21,230 nucleotides of DNA from an uncultured Treponema sp. (GTDB lineage: Bacteria > Spirochaetota > Spirochaetia > Treponematales > Treponemataceae), in contig CALINC010000039.1 of the NCBI GenBank assembly GCA_938045195.1, forward strand, positions 1 through 21,230. Reading direction: 5' to 3'. Below, piece after piece: positions 14,109 to 21,230 of this stretch. Under the pieces are notes generated by a model. It was not told where the DNA came from. It searched no databases and was given only the letters and a program-made list of their open reading frames with translations. The position numbers were made by a program, and so were the translations under genes. Position 1 is the stretch's first letter. Every line of letters starts with the position of its first letter.

Positions 14109-15284
14109 TTAACGCCTTCGCCGTACATTAGGTCTTCCGGCAATCTTACTGCCGGCGGTAAAAAAAATCGGCACTGCAATTAAAAATATGGGAACAACGC
14201 TTATAAATGCCGTAAACAAACCTTTTTTATCGCCTATAATTCCCATAATAAAACTTGACGTACTATAACCGGGTACTCCGAAGCAAGACAAAAAAATCAT
14301 CAAAGCGGTAGCATCAACCGGCAAGACCGCCGCTGCATAAGATTGAATCGACGGCCAAAGGCAAGCAAGAAATGCCCCCATAAAAAATAAAAATAAAGCA
14401 AAAACAAAAAGCGAATTAACAAAACTAAAGATAAGGCTTATTAAAAAAGCACCGGAAGCCGAAATGATAATTGCTTTTTGAATGGATACTTTCCTTAAAA
14501 ATCTGCTTACGGTGAAACGCCCTATAGCCATACCGAATGCAAAGGTTGCAGTTACAATTCCCGCATAAAAAGCCGATCCTTTTAGATGCACTTGCACTAA
14601 TGTTGCCGCCCAAAACGAAAAAGCTCCCTCCGCTCCGCCTTCAAAAAAAAGAGCAAGACCAAAACACCAAAAAGCGGGTTTAGAAAAAATTTCTTTAAAT
14701 GCAGAAAAACTTCCGTCTGACGGCGGTAATTGTATTCTCTTTGATGCAGGATATAAAAAACCTATTAAAAAAGCAGCAAAAGCCATTCCCATATATAAAT
14801 ACCGCCAGCTTATTCCCGCCGAAAGAATATACCCAAAACCGATTAAACCTAAAAAAGAACCTAAAGGCCAAAAAGCATGCAGTTTATTCATCTTTGCACC
14901 GGTATCTTCAGGATATAAATCTTTTACAATCGGAGTTAAAAGAGCTTCCATATTTGCAACACCCAGCCCCATACACATTGCGCTTAAAAGAGCCGCAATA
15001 AAATTCACACTTTGAGAAAAACAAATTAGCCCTATGGTTAAAAGCAAAAGCGAAACCCGCAGCACTTTAATTTTTCCGAATTTACCTGCAAATATGGGGC
15101 TTATTAAAAGAACAACCATTTGTTCAATCGCACAAATCATAGTAAAAAGCCCCGCTTGGGTAAAAGAAAAATGCAAATCTTTTTTTATATTTACAAGACA
15201 AATTGAGATTGAAATTGATGAGAGTGAATAAATAAGAAAACTCAAACCGGCAGCATTAAATGTTCTATCACGTAAATTTTTCAT
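14109..15284 (-). CDS. Major facilitator superfamily transporter
   Basis: A 391-aa inner-membrane protein with about 12 hydrophobic segments, of the MFS fold. The first half holds the typical loop FAGKFGKIKVLRV between segments 2 and 3 and an N-terminal hydrophobic segment at about 12-32. Its layout resembles permeases of the sugar/FucP-like or unclassified MFS groups; the substrate cannot be read from sequence. The ATG at 15284 is chosen over a TTG at 15329 because a promoter with a consensus -35 overlaps that TTG. It is the first gene of the long minus-strand unit that continues into the Bat genes. Confidence 0.85.
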   Translation of the reverse strand: MKNLRDRTFNAAGLSFLIYSLSSISISICLVNIKKDLHFSFTQAGLFTMICAIEQMVVLLISPIFAGKFGKIKVLRVSLLLLTIGLICFSQSVNFIAALLSAMCMGLGVANMEALLTPIVKDLYPEDTGAKMNKLHAFWPLGSFLGLIGFGYILSAGISWRYLYMGMAFAAFLIGFLYPASKRIQLPPSDGSFSAFKEIFSKPAFWCFGLALFFEGGAEGAFSFWAATLVQVHLKGSAFYAGIVTATFAFGMAIGRFTVSRFLRKVSIQKAIIISASGAFLISLIFSFVNSLFVFALFLFFMGAFLACLWPSIQSYAAAVLPVDATALMIFLSCFGVPGYSTSSFIMGIIGDKKGLFTAFISVVPIFLIAVPIFFTAGSKIAGRPNVRRRR

Positions 15285-15300
15285 AGTAGCTATATCGGAT

Positions 15301-15329
15301 ATATTACTTTTTTTTAAGATAAATGTCAA
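15301..15329 (-). promoter_or_regulatory. Promoter of the MFS-Bat operon
   Basis: On the minus strand: a perfect -35 TTGACA (15324-15329), a 17-bp spacer, and -10 TAATAT (15301-15306). The expected start near 15294 leaves a leader of only about 10 nt before the ATG at 15284, without an evident Shine-Dalgarno sequence. Confidence 0.65.
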
Positions 15330-15567
15330 TTTATATGATTTTTACTGAAATCAATGTTTGAGCCTTACTGTATAAAAAATTGATTTGCCTATTTGCAAAA
15401 GTTATTTTAGTACCTATATGGGAGCGTGGAGGTTCTCACTAACAGCAAGTTTGTTCTACCACACTTGCCCTCTATTTTGCCTCATTAAGGTTTATTATAC
15501 TTAGCTTAGATTTTACGTGATGAACAGCTTTTTTTTCGGTTAGATTTACGTGAGGCAATGCGTTATC
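15330..15567. other. Intergenic stretch with inverted and direct repeats
   Basis: No convincing gene. It contains GCAAGT/ACTTGC (15445-15450 and 15463-15468), an 8-bp inverted pair TTGCCTCA/TGAGGCAA (15477-15484 and 15551-15558), and the imperfect direct repeat listed separately. Very short open frames on both strands (28 and 37 codons) have no ribosome sites. It may be a control region for the GH13 gene or the remnant of a lost sequence. Confidence 0.5.
15506..15553 (+). repeat. Direct repeat upstream of the GH13 promoter
   Basis: TTAGATTTTACGTGA (15506-15520) and TTAGATTTACGTGA (15540-15553) differ by one T. Their starts are 34 bp apart, near three helical turns, and the second ends 14 bp before the candidate -35. 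This is a plausible pair of activator or repressor sites. Confidence 0.5.
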
Positions 15568-15597
15568 TTGAATTTTATTCTTCATTTATGATATACT
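15568..15597 (+). promoter_or_regulatory. Candidate promoter of the GH13 gene, probably giving a leaderless mRNA
   Basis: TTGAAT (-35, 15568-15573), an 18-bp spacer, TATACT (-10, 15592-15597). The expected start falls on or next to the ATG at 15604, and no Shine-Dalgarno sequence is present. Confidence 0.55.
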
Positions 15598-15603
15598 TAC
15601 TGC

Positions 15604-18600
15604 ATGAAGTCAAATAGCTTTTTTCAAACTATGGAATTCCATATTAACGGAGAAGTTCGAGAAAAGTGTAATCTCAATGCTTCTCTTTTTTCCTCATGCG
15701 GAAATATGATACTGGCGGATATCCAAGCAGTACACAACTTTGTATTTAATTTTAATATGCTTGTAACGGACGGTGCGTTCGGTAAAAAGCAGGCTTACTT
15801 AAAAGCAAGCGAATTAAATGCAATGGGACTATTGGACGAAATTTTCCATTATATGTTACGCCTCTATAGAACCGATACCGAAAAAGATTTTTTTAAAAAC
15901 GGTTATGAATTTATAAATACCGAATTAAAAAAAAGAAAATTGAACGAACTTGATATTTTACTTGAACAATTTTGTCAAGAGTTTCCGCCTAAGGCTGTTT
16001 ATACAAAAGAAACAAGCATAAAAAAATGGCTTTTGGATTTTGATAAAACTTCCTCCGTTCCGAATAAATTTCTTGCCCTTGAAGAATTTATGCTTTTGCA
16101 ACTCGCAGTGAAAAATCCTGCAAATAGTCAATTTGCCGTTTTATTTAATGATGTTAATTTAAAAAAAGATGCTTCGTATAATGCCTTTTGGGAAATTGCA
16201 AAACTGTGGTCTAAAAAAAATACCCCCTTTATGAACAGCGGCATTGATATTCTCTCAATGCTGGAAGAACCGATAAAATATTCACCTTATAGTTTAAAAG
16301 GACAGCTCGAATTTATCAAAAAAAATTGGGCGAAATTTATTAAAAATATTTTACTTAAAATTTTACATGCAGAAGATTTCATAAGCGAAGAAGAAAAAAC
16401 AGGCTGGTCTCCTCCGGCAAACGGAAATACCGGAGGCTGCAGTATCCCAGCTTATAGTTTTGAAAACTTGTTAAACGAATATGAACATTTCAGTCCCGAT
16501 AAAAATTGGATGCCCAATGTTGTTCTTATAGCAAAGAGCATACTTGTTTGGCTTGATCAATTAAGCAAAAAATATTCTGCCGATATAAAACGCTTAGACC
16601 AAATCCCAGATAAAGAATTACAGTTTTTAGCCGAAAGAGGTATCAACGGTCTTTGGTTAATTGGAATATGGCAGCGTTCGGAGGCAAGTAAAAGAATAAA
16701 ACAGATTTACGGGAATGCGGAAGCCGCTGCAAGTGCATACAGTCTTTATGATTACGATATTGCAGAAGAGCTGGGCGGTTGGCAGGCTTTGGAGAATCTG
16801 CGTGCCAGAGCTTGGCACTATGGGCTCCGTCTTGCCGCCGATATGGTTCCTAATCATACGGGCATTGATTCAAAGTGGGTAATGGAGCAGCCCAATTTCT
16901 TTTTACAATGCAGCGAAAAACCTTTCCCTGCATATAATTTTTCCGGCGAAAATCTTTCGCAAGATGGAAGGACAAGTATCTTTTTGGAAAACGGGTATTA
17001 TGCCAAAACCGATTGTGCCGTTGTTTTTAAACGGCAGGATAACAGCACCGGAGATGTCCGCTATATATATCATGGAAATGACGGGACGGGCTTACCTTGG
17101 AACGATACTGCTCAAATAGATTTTTTAAATGCAGAAGCCAGAGAAGCCGTTATACAAAAAATTCTCCATGTCGCAAAAAATTTCCCCATAATACGCTTTG
17201 ATGCAGCTATGGTTTTGACAAAAAAGCACATCAGGCGGCTTTGGTATCCTGAGCCCGGACACGGCGGCGATATTGCAAGCCGCTCGTCCTATGCGATGAA
17301 TAGAGAAGAATTCGAACGCAAAATTCCTGAAGAATTTTGGCGTGAAGTTGTAGACCGCTGCGCTGCCGAAGTTCCCGACACGCTTTTACTTGCGGAAGCA
17401 TTTTGGATGATGGAAGGATATTTTGTACGGACGCTTGGAATGCACCGCGTCTATAATTCGGCATTTATGAATATGCTTAAAAGGGAAGAAAATGCAAAGT
17501 ACCGTGAAACGATAAAAAACACATTGGAGTTTGACCCTGAAATATTAAAACGCTATGTTAATTTTATGAACAATCCCGATGAAGAAACCGCAATTGTACA
17601 ATTTGGAGACGGAGATAAATATTTCGGTGTTTGCACGATGATGAGTACTATGCCCGGTTTGCCGATGTTCGGTCATGGGCAGCTTGAGGGCTTTGAAGAA
17701 AAATACGGAATGGAGTTCCGAAAAGCATATAAAAATGAAGAGTTGAACAGTTGGCTTCTTGATAGACATGAAAAAGAGATTTTTCCGCTTTTACGTAAAC
17801 GCTATATTTTTTCCGGTGTAGAAAATTTTAGACTCTTTGATTTTTGGAATAACGGTGCGGTAAACGAAAATGTATTTGCATGGACAAATGTTTTTTTTAA
17901 TGAAAAATCTCTTATTTTTTATAATAACGCATATCAAAGTACTGCAGGCTATATAAAAACTTCGGCGGCATTTGCCGTTAAAAAAACTACCGGTGAAAAA
18001 TTTTTACAACAAACTGAATTGCTGGAGGCTTTGCAATTAACAAACAGCGAAACATATTTTACTGTTTTTTGGGAAGCGCATTCCAATCTTTTTTTTATCA
18101 AAAAGAATTCGGAACTTGTAGAAAAAGGTTTTTTTGCAATGCTAGCAGGGTATCAAACTCAAGTTTTTTTAAATATTTATGAAACGGAAGATACGGACGG
18201 TTCATATTTTGAATTATATAAAACCTTAAACGGTTCAGGTGTGCAAAACCTTGAAAGAAAATTAAAAAAAATAAAACTAAAGGAGTTATATTCGGCTTTA
18301 GGAAATTTGACAAAAGAAATTTATTTAAAAGAATTTTTTTTGCTTCACAGCCGTTTTACACAATTAAAAGCAAAAAAAGAAAAAGAAGATCTAATCAATA
18401 CATTTTTAGAAAATTTTAAAAATGATTGTTCTAATTTTTTTAAAAATGCTGCTGCTTTAAAAAAATGCACTGAAGGAACAAAAAGAAAAAAAACACCAGA
18501 CGCTGCAATGTCCAAAAAACTTTATTTAATTTTTAAAAAATTTGCAAAATATTTTTTAAATCTAACGGCAAGCAATTACGATAAAACATTTTTCCAAACG

Positions 18601-19107
18601 GAAACGGAAGCAAAGTGCTTTACGGAATGCGAAATTTCAATTTTGTATTTTTATTCGCTTATTATTTTACCGTTACTAAAAATATTTACAATTCATGAAA
18701 TTACAGAATTGCAAATTGCAGAGGAACTATCGGAAATCTTTTTAACAATGGGGCTTAATAAAGGTGCAAATATTTTAGACGATATAAAAGCCTGCATTTC
18801 CGCATTAACTTCAAACCGCAGCATAAACGAATTATTTTGCAATAATGCTAAAAATAAAACTAAAATTCAAAATAACACACAAATTCCGCAAATACTTAAA
18901 CGATGGTTTTCAGATAGTGCAATGCGTACATATCTTTGTGTAAATGAATGGAACGGAATAAGCTGGTTTAATAAAGAGCGTGCCGAATTTGCAGCTTTTA
19001 TTGAAACTGTTTTTATCTCGAAGAATTATGAAAAAACATATTCCGAATTATGTATGCTGTTTAAGAAATCGGAATATAAAACGGAAAAACTTTTGGAAAA
19101 TATATAA
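15604..19107 (+). CDS. Large GH13 (alpha-amylase) family protein, uncharacterised subgroup
   Basis: An 1167-aa protein without signal peptide or membrane segment, so cytoplasmic. Residues 1 to about 330 are helical and unrecognised; a GH13 TIM-barrel follows (about 330-760). Conserved regions: DMVPNHTG (413-420), IRFDAAM with Arg531 and the nucleophile Asp533, LLAEAFW with acid/base Glu598, and NNPDEETA with Asp659, the third carboxylate; the usual His before it is Pro658. PGLPMFGHGQLEGFEEKYGMEF matches a little-studied bacterial GH13-like group of about 1100-1200 aa. Residues about 800-1167 are lysine- and phenylalanine-rich, helical, of unknown role. Substrate is unknown; an alpha-glucan or sucrose/trehalose-like sugar is only a guess. 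Single gene, probably leaderless, ending at hairpin repeat copy 2. Confidence 0.88.
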   Translation: MKSNSFFQTMEFHINGEVREKCNLNASLFSSCGNMILADIQAVHNFVFNFNMLVTDGAFGKKQAYLKASELNAMGLLDEIFHYMLRLYRTDTEKDFFKNGYEFINTELKKRKLNELDILLEQFCQEFPPKAVYTKETSIKKWLLDFDKTSSVPNKFLALEEFMLLQLAVKNPANSQFAVLFNDVNLKKDASYNAFWEIAKLWSKKNTPFMNSGIDILSMLEEPIKYSPYSLKGQLEFIKKNWAKFIKNILLKILHAEDFISEEEKTGWSPPANGNTGGCSIPAYSFENLLNEYEHFSPDKNWMPNVVLIAKSILVWLDQLSKKYSADIKRLDQIPDKELQFLAERGINGLWLIGIWQRSEASKRIKQIYGNAEAAASAYSLYDYDIAEELGGWQALENLRARAWHYGLRLAADMVPNHTGIDSKWVMEQPNFFLQCSEKPFPAYNFSGENLSQDGRTSIFLENGYYAKTDCAVVFKRQDNSTGDVRYIYHGNDGTGLPWNDTAQIDFLNAEAREAVIQKILHVAKNFPIIRFDAAMVLTKKHIRRLWYPEPGHGGDIASRSSYAMNREEFERKIPEEFWREVVDRCAAEVPDTLLLAEAFWMMEGYFVRTLGMHRVYNSAFMNMLKREENAKYRETIKNTLEFDPEILKRYVNFMNNPDEETAIVQFGDGDKYFGVCTMMSTMPGLPMFGHGQLEGFEEKYGMEFRKAYKNEELNSWLLDRHEKEIFPLLRKRYIFSGVENFRLFDFWNNGAVNENVFAWTNVFFNEKSLIFYNNAYQSTAGYIKTSAAFAVKKTTGEKFLQQTELLEALQLTNSETYFTVFWEAHSNLFFIKKNSELVEKGFFAMLAGYQTQVFLNIYETEDTDGSYFELYKTLNGSGVQNLERKLKKIKLKELYSALGNLTKEIYLKEFFLLHSRFTQLKAKKEKEDLINTFLENFKNDCSNFFKNAAALKKCTEGTKRKKTPDAAMSKKLYLIFKKFAKYFLNLTASNYDKTFFQTETEAKCFTECEISILYFYSLIILPLLKIFTIHEITELQIAEELSEIFLTMGLNKGANILDDIKACISALTSNRSINELFCNNAKNKTKIQNNTQIPQILKRWFSDSAMRTYLCVNEWNGISWFNKERAEFAAFIETVFISKNYEKTYSELCMLFKKSEYKTEKLLENI

Positions 19108-19114
19108 AAAGGCA

Positions 19115-19144
19115 TCTCCAAAAACTGATGTTTTTAGAGGCTCT
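19115..19144. terminator. Hairpin repeat (copy 2) between convergent genes, probable bidirectional terminator
   Basis: Arms 19115-19125 and 19130-19140 pair around the loop TGAT, with one C-A mismatch at 19119/19136. Positions 19116-19144, reversed, match 28 of 29 bases of 5539-5567. On the minus strand the hairpin is followed by GATGCC and TTTTTATAT, a usable U-tract for terminating ptsI. It lies between the GH13 stop (19107) and the ptsI stop (19182). Confidence 0.65.
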
Positions 19145-19181
19145 TAAAAAGGCAAATTATTTTACCATATACAGGGGCTTT

Positions 19182-20963
19182 TTATGAATCTTTGCATGCA
19201 GAAAGAAAAGCCCCGCTTAAGGCTTCCCGCACTTTTTCTTCAATTTCTTTTGCGGAATTAAGATGCTTAATATTTTCATAAAGCATTTCAGCATCTTTTA
19301 CACACACAGTTTCCATAAATTTTTGCATCTTTAAAATTTTTCCTCCGGGCATACTAAAATGGCGTAAGCCCATTCCTAAAAGTAAAAAAGCGGCATCTTC
19401 GTGCGAAGCCATCTCACCGCACATAGAAACCAAATGTCCCCGTTGATCTGGAATAAATTTTTGAGCATCAATTACATTTTTTATTAAACGTAAAACAGCC
19501 GGTTCAAAATAATTTGCAAGCGGAGAAACTTTTGTATTTTCTCTATCCGCCGCCATTGTATATTGCACAAGATCGTTTGTTCCAATTGACATAAAATCTA
19601 TAAAAGGCGCATATAAATCAGCAGCAATAGCAGCCGACGGTACCTCTATCATAATACCAAGCCCTACATATTTTGCCGTAACCTGCCCTTTAGCTTTGCA
19701 TTCAGCTTCGCACTCTTTAATTATTTTTTTTACTTCGATAATTTCTTCAACATTTGAAATCATAGGGATTAAAATATAAACATTACCTGAAGCTCCCGCG
19801 CGCAAAATAGCCCTAATTTGAGTTTTAAAAACTTCTCGGCGGTCAATACAATAGCGGACAGCACGCCAGCCCAAAAGCGGATTTTTTTCTCTGAGATTTT
19901 CCTGCTCTCCTACCATTTTATCCGCACCGACATCAAACGTCCGTATAACAACGGATTTTTTTTTCATAGCGTCTACAACTTTTTTATATGCTGCAAATTG
20001 CTTTTCTTCGCAGGGAATTTTTCCGTCTTCCAAAAATAAAAACTCGGAACGGAACAAACCTATGCCGTTTGAAATAGTAACAAATTTATTTTCTATTTCT
20101 TCAGGAAAAGCAATATTCGCATTTACCGAAACTTTTATTCCGTCAGCCGTAGTTATCGTAAGCCGTTCGGTATAATTTTTTTCTGCGTTTAAAAGTTCTT
20201 TTACTTCTTCATTTCTTTTTTCAATTCTTTTTTTATATTGTGCAATTTCAGAATCCGGCGGATTAAATAAAACAAATCCATTGTCCGCGTCCAAAGCAGC
20301 AGGCATATTAAAGCGGGCAAATTCCATACATCCTTTTACACCTACCAACATTGGAATATCCCATGCCCGCGCCATAATTGCTATATGGCTGGTAACGCCG
20401 CCTTCTTCCATTATAATACCCGCCACTCCTGCATTTTTTACCAAAAGAGCTTCAGACGGTTTTATAAGTTTTGCGGCAATAATTGCCCCCTTAGGAACTT
20501 TTTCAAAGCGGGAGTTATTTGCAGAACGGTTTAACAGAAGATGTGTAAAAACAGAATCGAAGGCATCTTTTATATCATCTGCCCGTTCAGTCAAATAAGC
20601 ATCTCCCGAATTTTTAAGCATATTTGCCGTTTCTTCAATTTTATTTTTTAAGATCCATTCCACATTCATTTCGGATTTTTCAATTTCGGTAAAAACAGAA
20701 TCCAAAAAAACAGAATCCGAAAGCATCATTATATGAGTGTCGATAATATCTTTACCGGTTTTATCGTTTTGCGAATTTGAGGCAAGCTGCATAAGTTCAT
20801 CCTTTGCAGCGTTAACGGCATCATTAAGCCGATTTTTATGTTCTATAATTTCATTTTTTGAAATTTTATAGGGAAGAATAACGGTTTCAGGCAGCTCCGT
20901 TATGCAATAAAGCGGTCCGGCAGCAAGTCCGTCGGAAGCAATTAATCCGGTAAGTTTTTTCAT
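19182..20963 (-). CDS. ptsI: Phosphoenolpyruvate-protein phosphotransferase (PTS enzyme I)
   Basis: A 593-aa enzyme I, which autophosphorylates with PEP and passes the phosphate to HPr. In order: N-terminal HPr-binding helical region (about 25-145), phosphohistidine domain with GGVTSHIAIMAR (His193), and C-terminal PEP-binding barrel with GIGLFRSEFLF (Arg305), RTFDVGADK (Arg341), NPLLGWRAVR, MIEVPSA, SIGTNDLVQY (Asn463, Asp464) and VSMCGEMA (Cys515). All key residues are present, so it should be active. No HPr gene or sugar permease adjoins it. Treponemes are known to have reduced PTS sets that may serve regulation rather than sugar uptake; this applies here only by inference. It is transcribed alone, convergent with the GH13 gene. 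Confidence 0.95.
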   Translation of the reverse strand: MKKLTGLIASDGLAAGPLYCITELPETVILPYKISKNEIIEHKNRLNDAVNAAKDELMQLASNSQNDKTGKDIIDTHIMMLSDSVFLDSVFTEIEKSEMNVEWILKNKIEETANMLKNSGDAYLTERADDIKDAFDSVFTHLLLNRSANNSRFEKVPKGAIIAAKLIKPSEALLVKNAGVAGIIMEEGGVTSHIAIMARAWDIPMLVGVKGCMEFARFNMPAALDADNGFVLFNPPDSEIAQYKKRIEKRNEEVKELLNAEKNYTERLTITTADGIKVSVNANIAFPEEIENKFVTISNGIGLFRSEFLFLEDGKIPCEEKQFAAYKKVVDAMKKKSVVIRTFDVGADKMVGEQENLREKNPLLGWRAVRYCIDRREVFKTQIRAILRAGASGNVYILIPMISNVEEIIEVKKIIKECEAECKAKGQVTAKYVGLGIMIEVPSAAIAADLYAPFIDFMSIGTNDLVQYTMAADRENTKVSPLANYFEPAVLRLIKNVIDAQKFIPDQRGHLVSMCGEMASHEDAAFLLLGMGLRHFSMPGGKILKMQKFMETVCVKDAEMLYENIKHLNSAKEIEEKVREALSGAFLSACKDS

Positions 20964-20970
20964 ACCATCT

Positions 20971-20976
20971 ATTATA
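20971..20976 (-). promoter_or_regulatory. -10 box of ptsI, probably giving a leaderless mRNA
   Basis: TATAAT on the minus strand ends 7 nt before the ptsI ATG at 20963, placing the expected transcription start at or next to the ATG. No Shine-Dalgarno sequence is present (AGATGGT precedes the ATG). The -35 is weak (TATTCA, 20993-20998, 16-bp spacer). Confidence 0.5.
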
Positions 20977-21136
20977 CATAAAAATTAAAATCTGAATAGA
21001 GGGACTGAATAACGAAGTATATGGAAATCGGTTTTTGCACATCACCGATTAAAAATATGTTTATTACAAGACGGACTGCATGTCAAACTTATAAGGGGAT
21101 AATAGAACATAGAAAAAGTATTGTAAAATGAAGTTT

Positions 21137-21226
21137 CACCTTATATAAATCATTCAATCAACAACCTCGACGTAAAGCGTCGAGGTACAATGCTCAATGT
21201 TTCGCATTGTATGTTCTCATAAGGTG
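21137..21226. repeat. Branched inverted-repeat element at the right edge
   Basis: An outer perfect 8-bp pair, CACCTTAT (21137-21144) and ATAAGGTG (21219-21226), encloses two adjacent hairpins: a 9-bp stem ACCTCGACG/CGTCGAGGT (21164-21172 and 21178-21186) and a 7-bp stem ACAATGC/GCATTGT (21187-21193 and 21204-21210). The 20964-21136 stretch before it holds only the ptsI promoter, a small AATCGGT/ACCGATT pair (21026-21032 and 21044-21050) and no convincing gene. Identity unknown: structured RNA, palindromic repeat or mobile-element end. Confidence 0.5.
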
Positions 21227-21230
21227 GTTG

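Noticed and set aside
15285..15329. Longer MFS start (TTG at 15329)
   Set aside because: It coincides with a consensus -35 box, so it would lie upstream of the transcription start.
15418..15504. Open frame of 28 codons on the plus strand starting MGAWRF
   Set aside because: No ribosome site and no family resemblance; could be a remnant but cannot be supported.
15472..15585. Open frame of 37 codons on the minus strand in the GH13 upstream gap
   Set aside because: No ribosome site, and it overlaps the GH13 promoter and repeats; more likely chance.
21026..21050. AATCGGT/ACCGATT hairpin as terminator
   Set aside because: No T-tract follows on either strand and no gene ends there.
21021..21131. 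Open frame of 36 codons on the plus strand before the right-edge element
   Set aside because: No ribosome site or promoter, no recognisable protein; length is expected by chance.
21159..21230. Possible integron attC site, since treponemes can carry chromosomal integrons and the element is bounded by CAAC and GTTG
   Set aside because: The RYYYAAC core is not met and the GTT side is cut by the window end, so it cannot be called.

Overview
This window looks like chromosomal DNA of an oral-type Treponema (Spirochaetota). The evidence is low G+C, AT-rich intergenic DNA, spirochaete-type proteins (a DUF2259 secreted protein, CarD next to ispD/ispF, a Bat operon), and enzyme I of the PTS. Assignment to the T. 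denticola group is inference from gene content and protein flavour; no search was run. Nearly all the sequence is coding, in tightly packed and often overlapping operons. I see no rRNA, tRNA, CRISPR array or intact insertion sequence.

Layout. (1) 1-552: a hairpin-rich left edge, a terminator, then sufU on the minus strand, co-transcribed with sufS (557-1759). (2) 1885-3756, plus strand: carD-ispD-ispF, three overlapping genes (RNA polymerase-binding regulator plus two MEP-pathway enzymes), closed by a strong terminator. (3) 3838-5522, plus: a DUF2259 exported protein, an unknown 147-aa protein and rsmD. (4) 5581-7707, minus: a GNAT acetyltransferase, a pentapeptide-repeat protein, a metallo-beta-lactamase-fold protein that has lost most metal ligands, and an unknown protein, all overlapping or abutting behind their own promoter. 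(5) 7759-15284, minus: an apparent long operon of an MFS transporter, a DUF58 protein, a membrane-anchored beta-domain protein, BatA, BatB, a BatC-like TPR lipoprotein, a BatD-like protein with a C-terminal SH3-like domain, and an Smr-domain protein. The MoxR ATPase usually found with such genes is not in the window. (6) 15604-19107, plus: a very large cytoplasmic GH13-like protein. (7) 19182-20963, minus: ptsI. (8) 20964-21230: the ptsI promoter and a multi-hairpin element at the right edge.

The most notable non-coding signals are: a near-identical 29-bp hairpin repeat placed between both convergent gene pairs; a 12-bp inverted repeat straddling the sufS promoter; a direct repeat upstream of the GH13 gene; a branched inverted-repeat element at the right edge; and a recurring arrangement in which a good -10 box lies 6-8 nt before a start codon that has no Shine-Dalgarno sequence (carD, GH13 gene, ptsI), suggesting leaderless mRNAs. 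No clearly new multi-gene system stands out. The best candidates for one are the four-gene GNAT/pentapeptide/degenerate-MBL cluster and the extended Bat operon.
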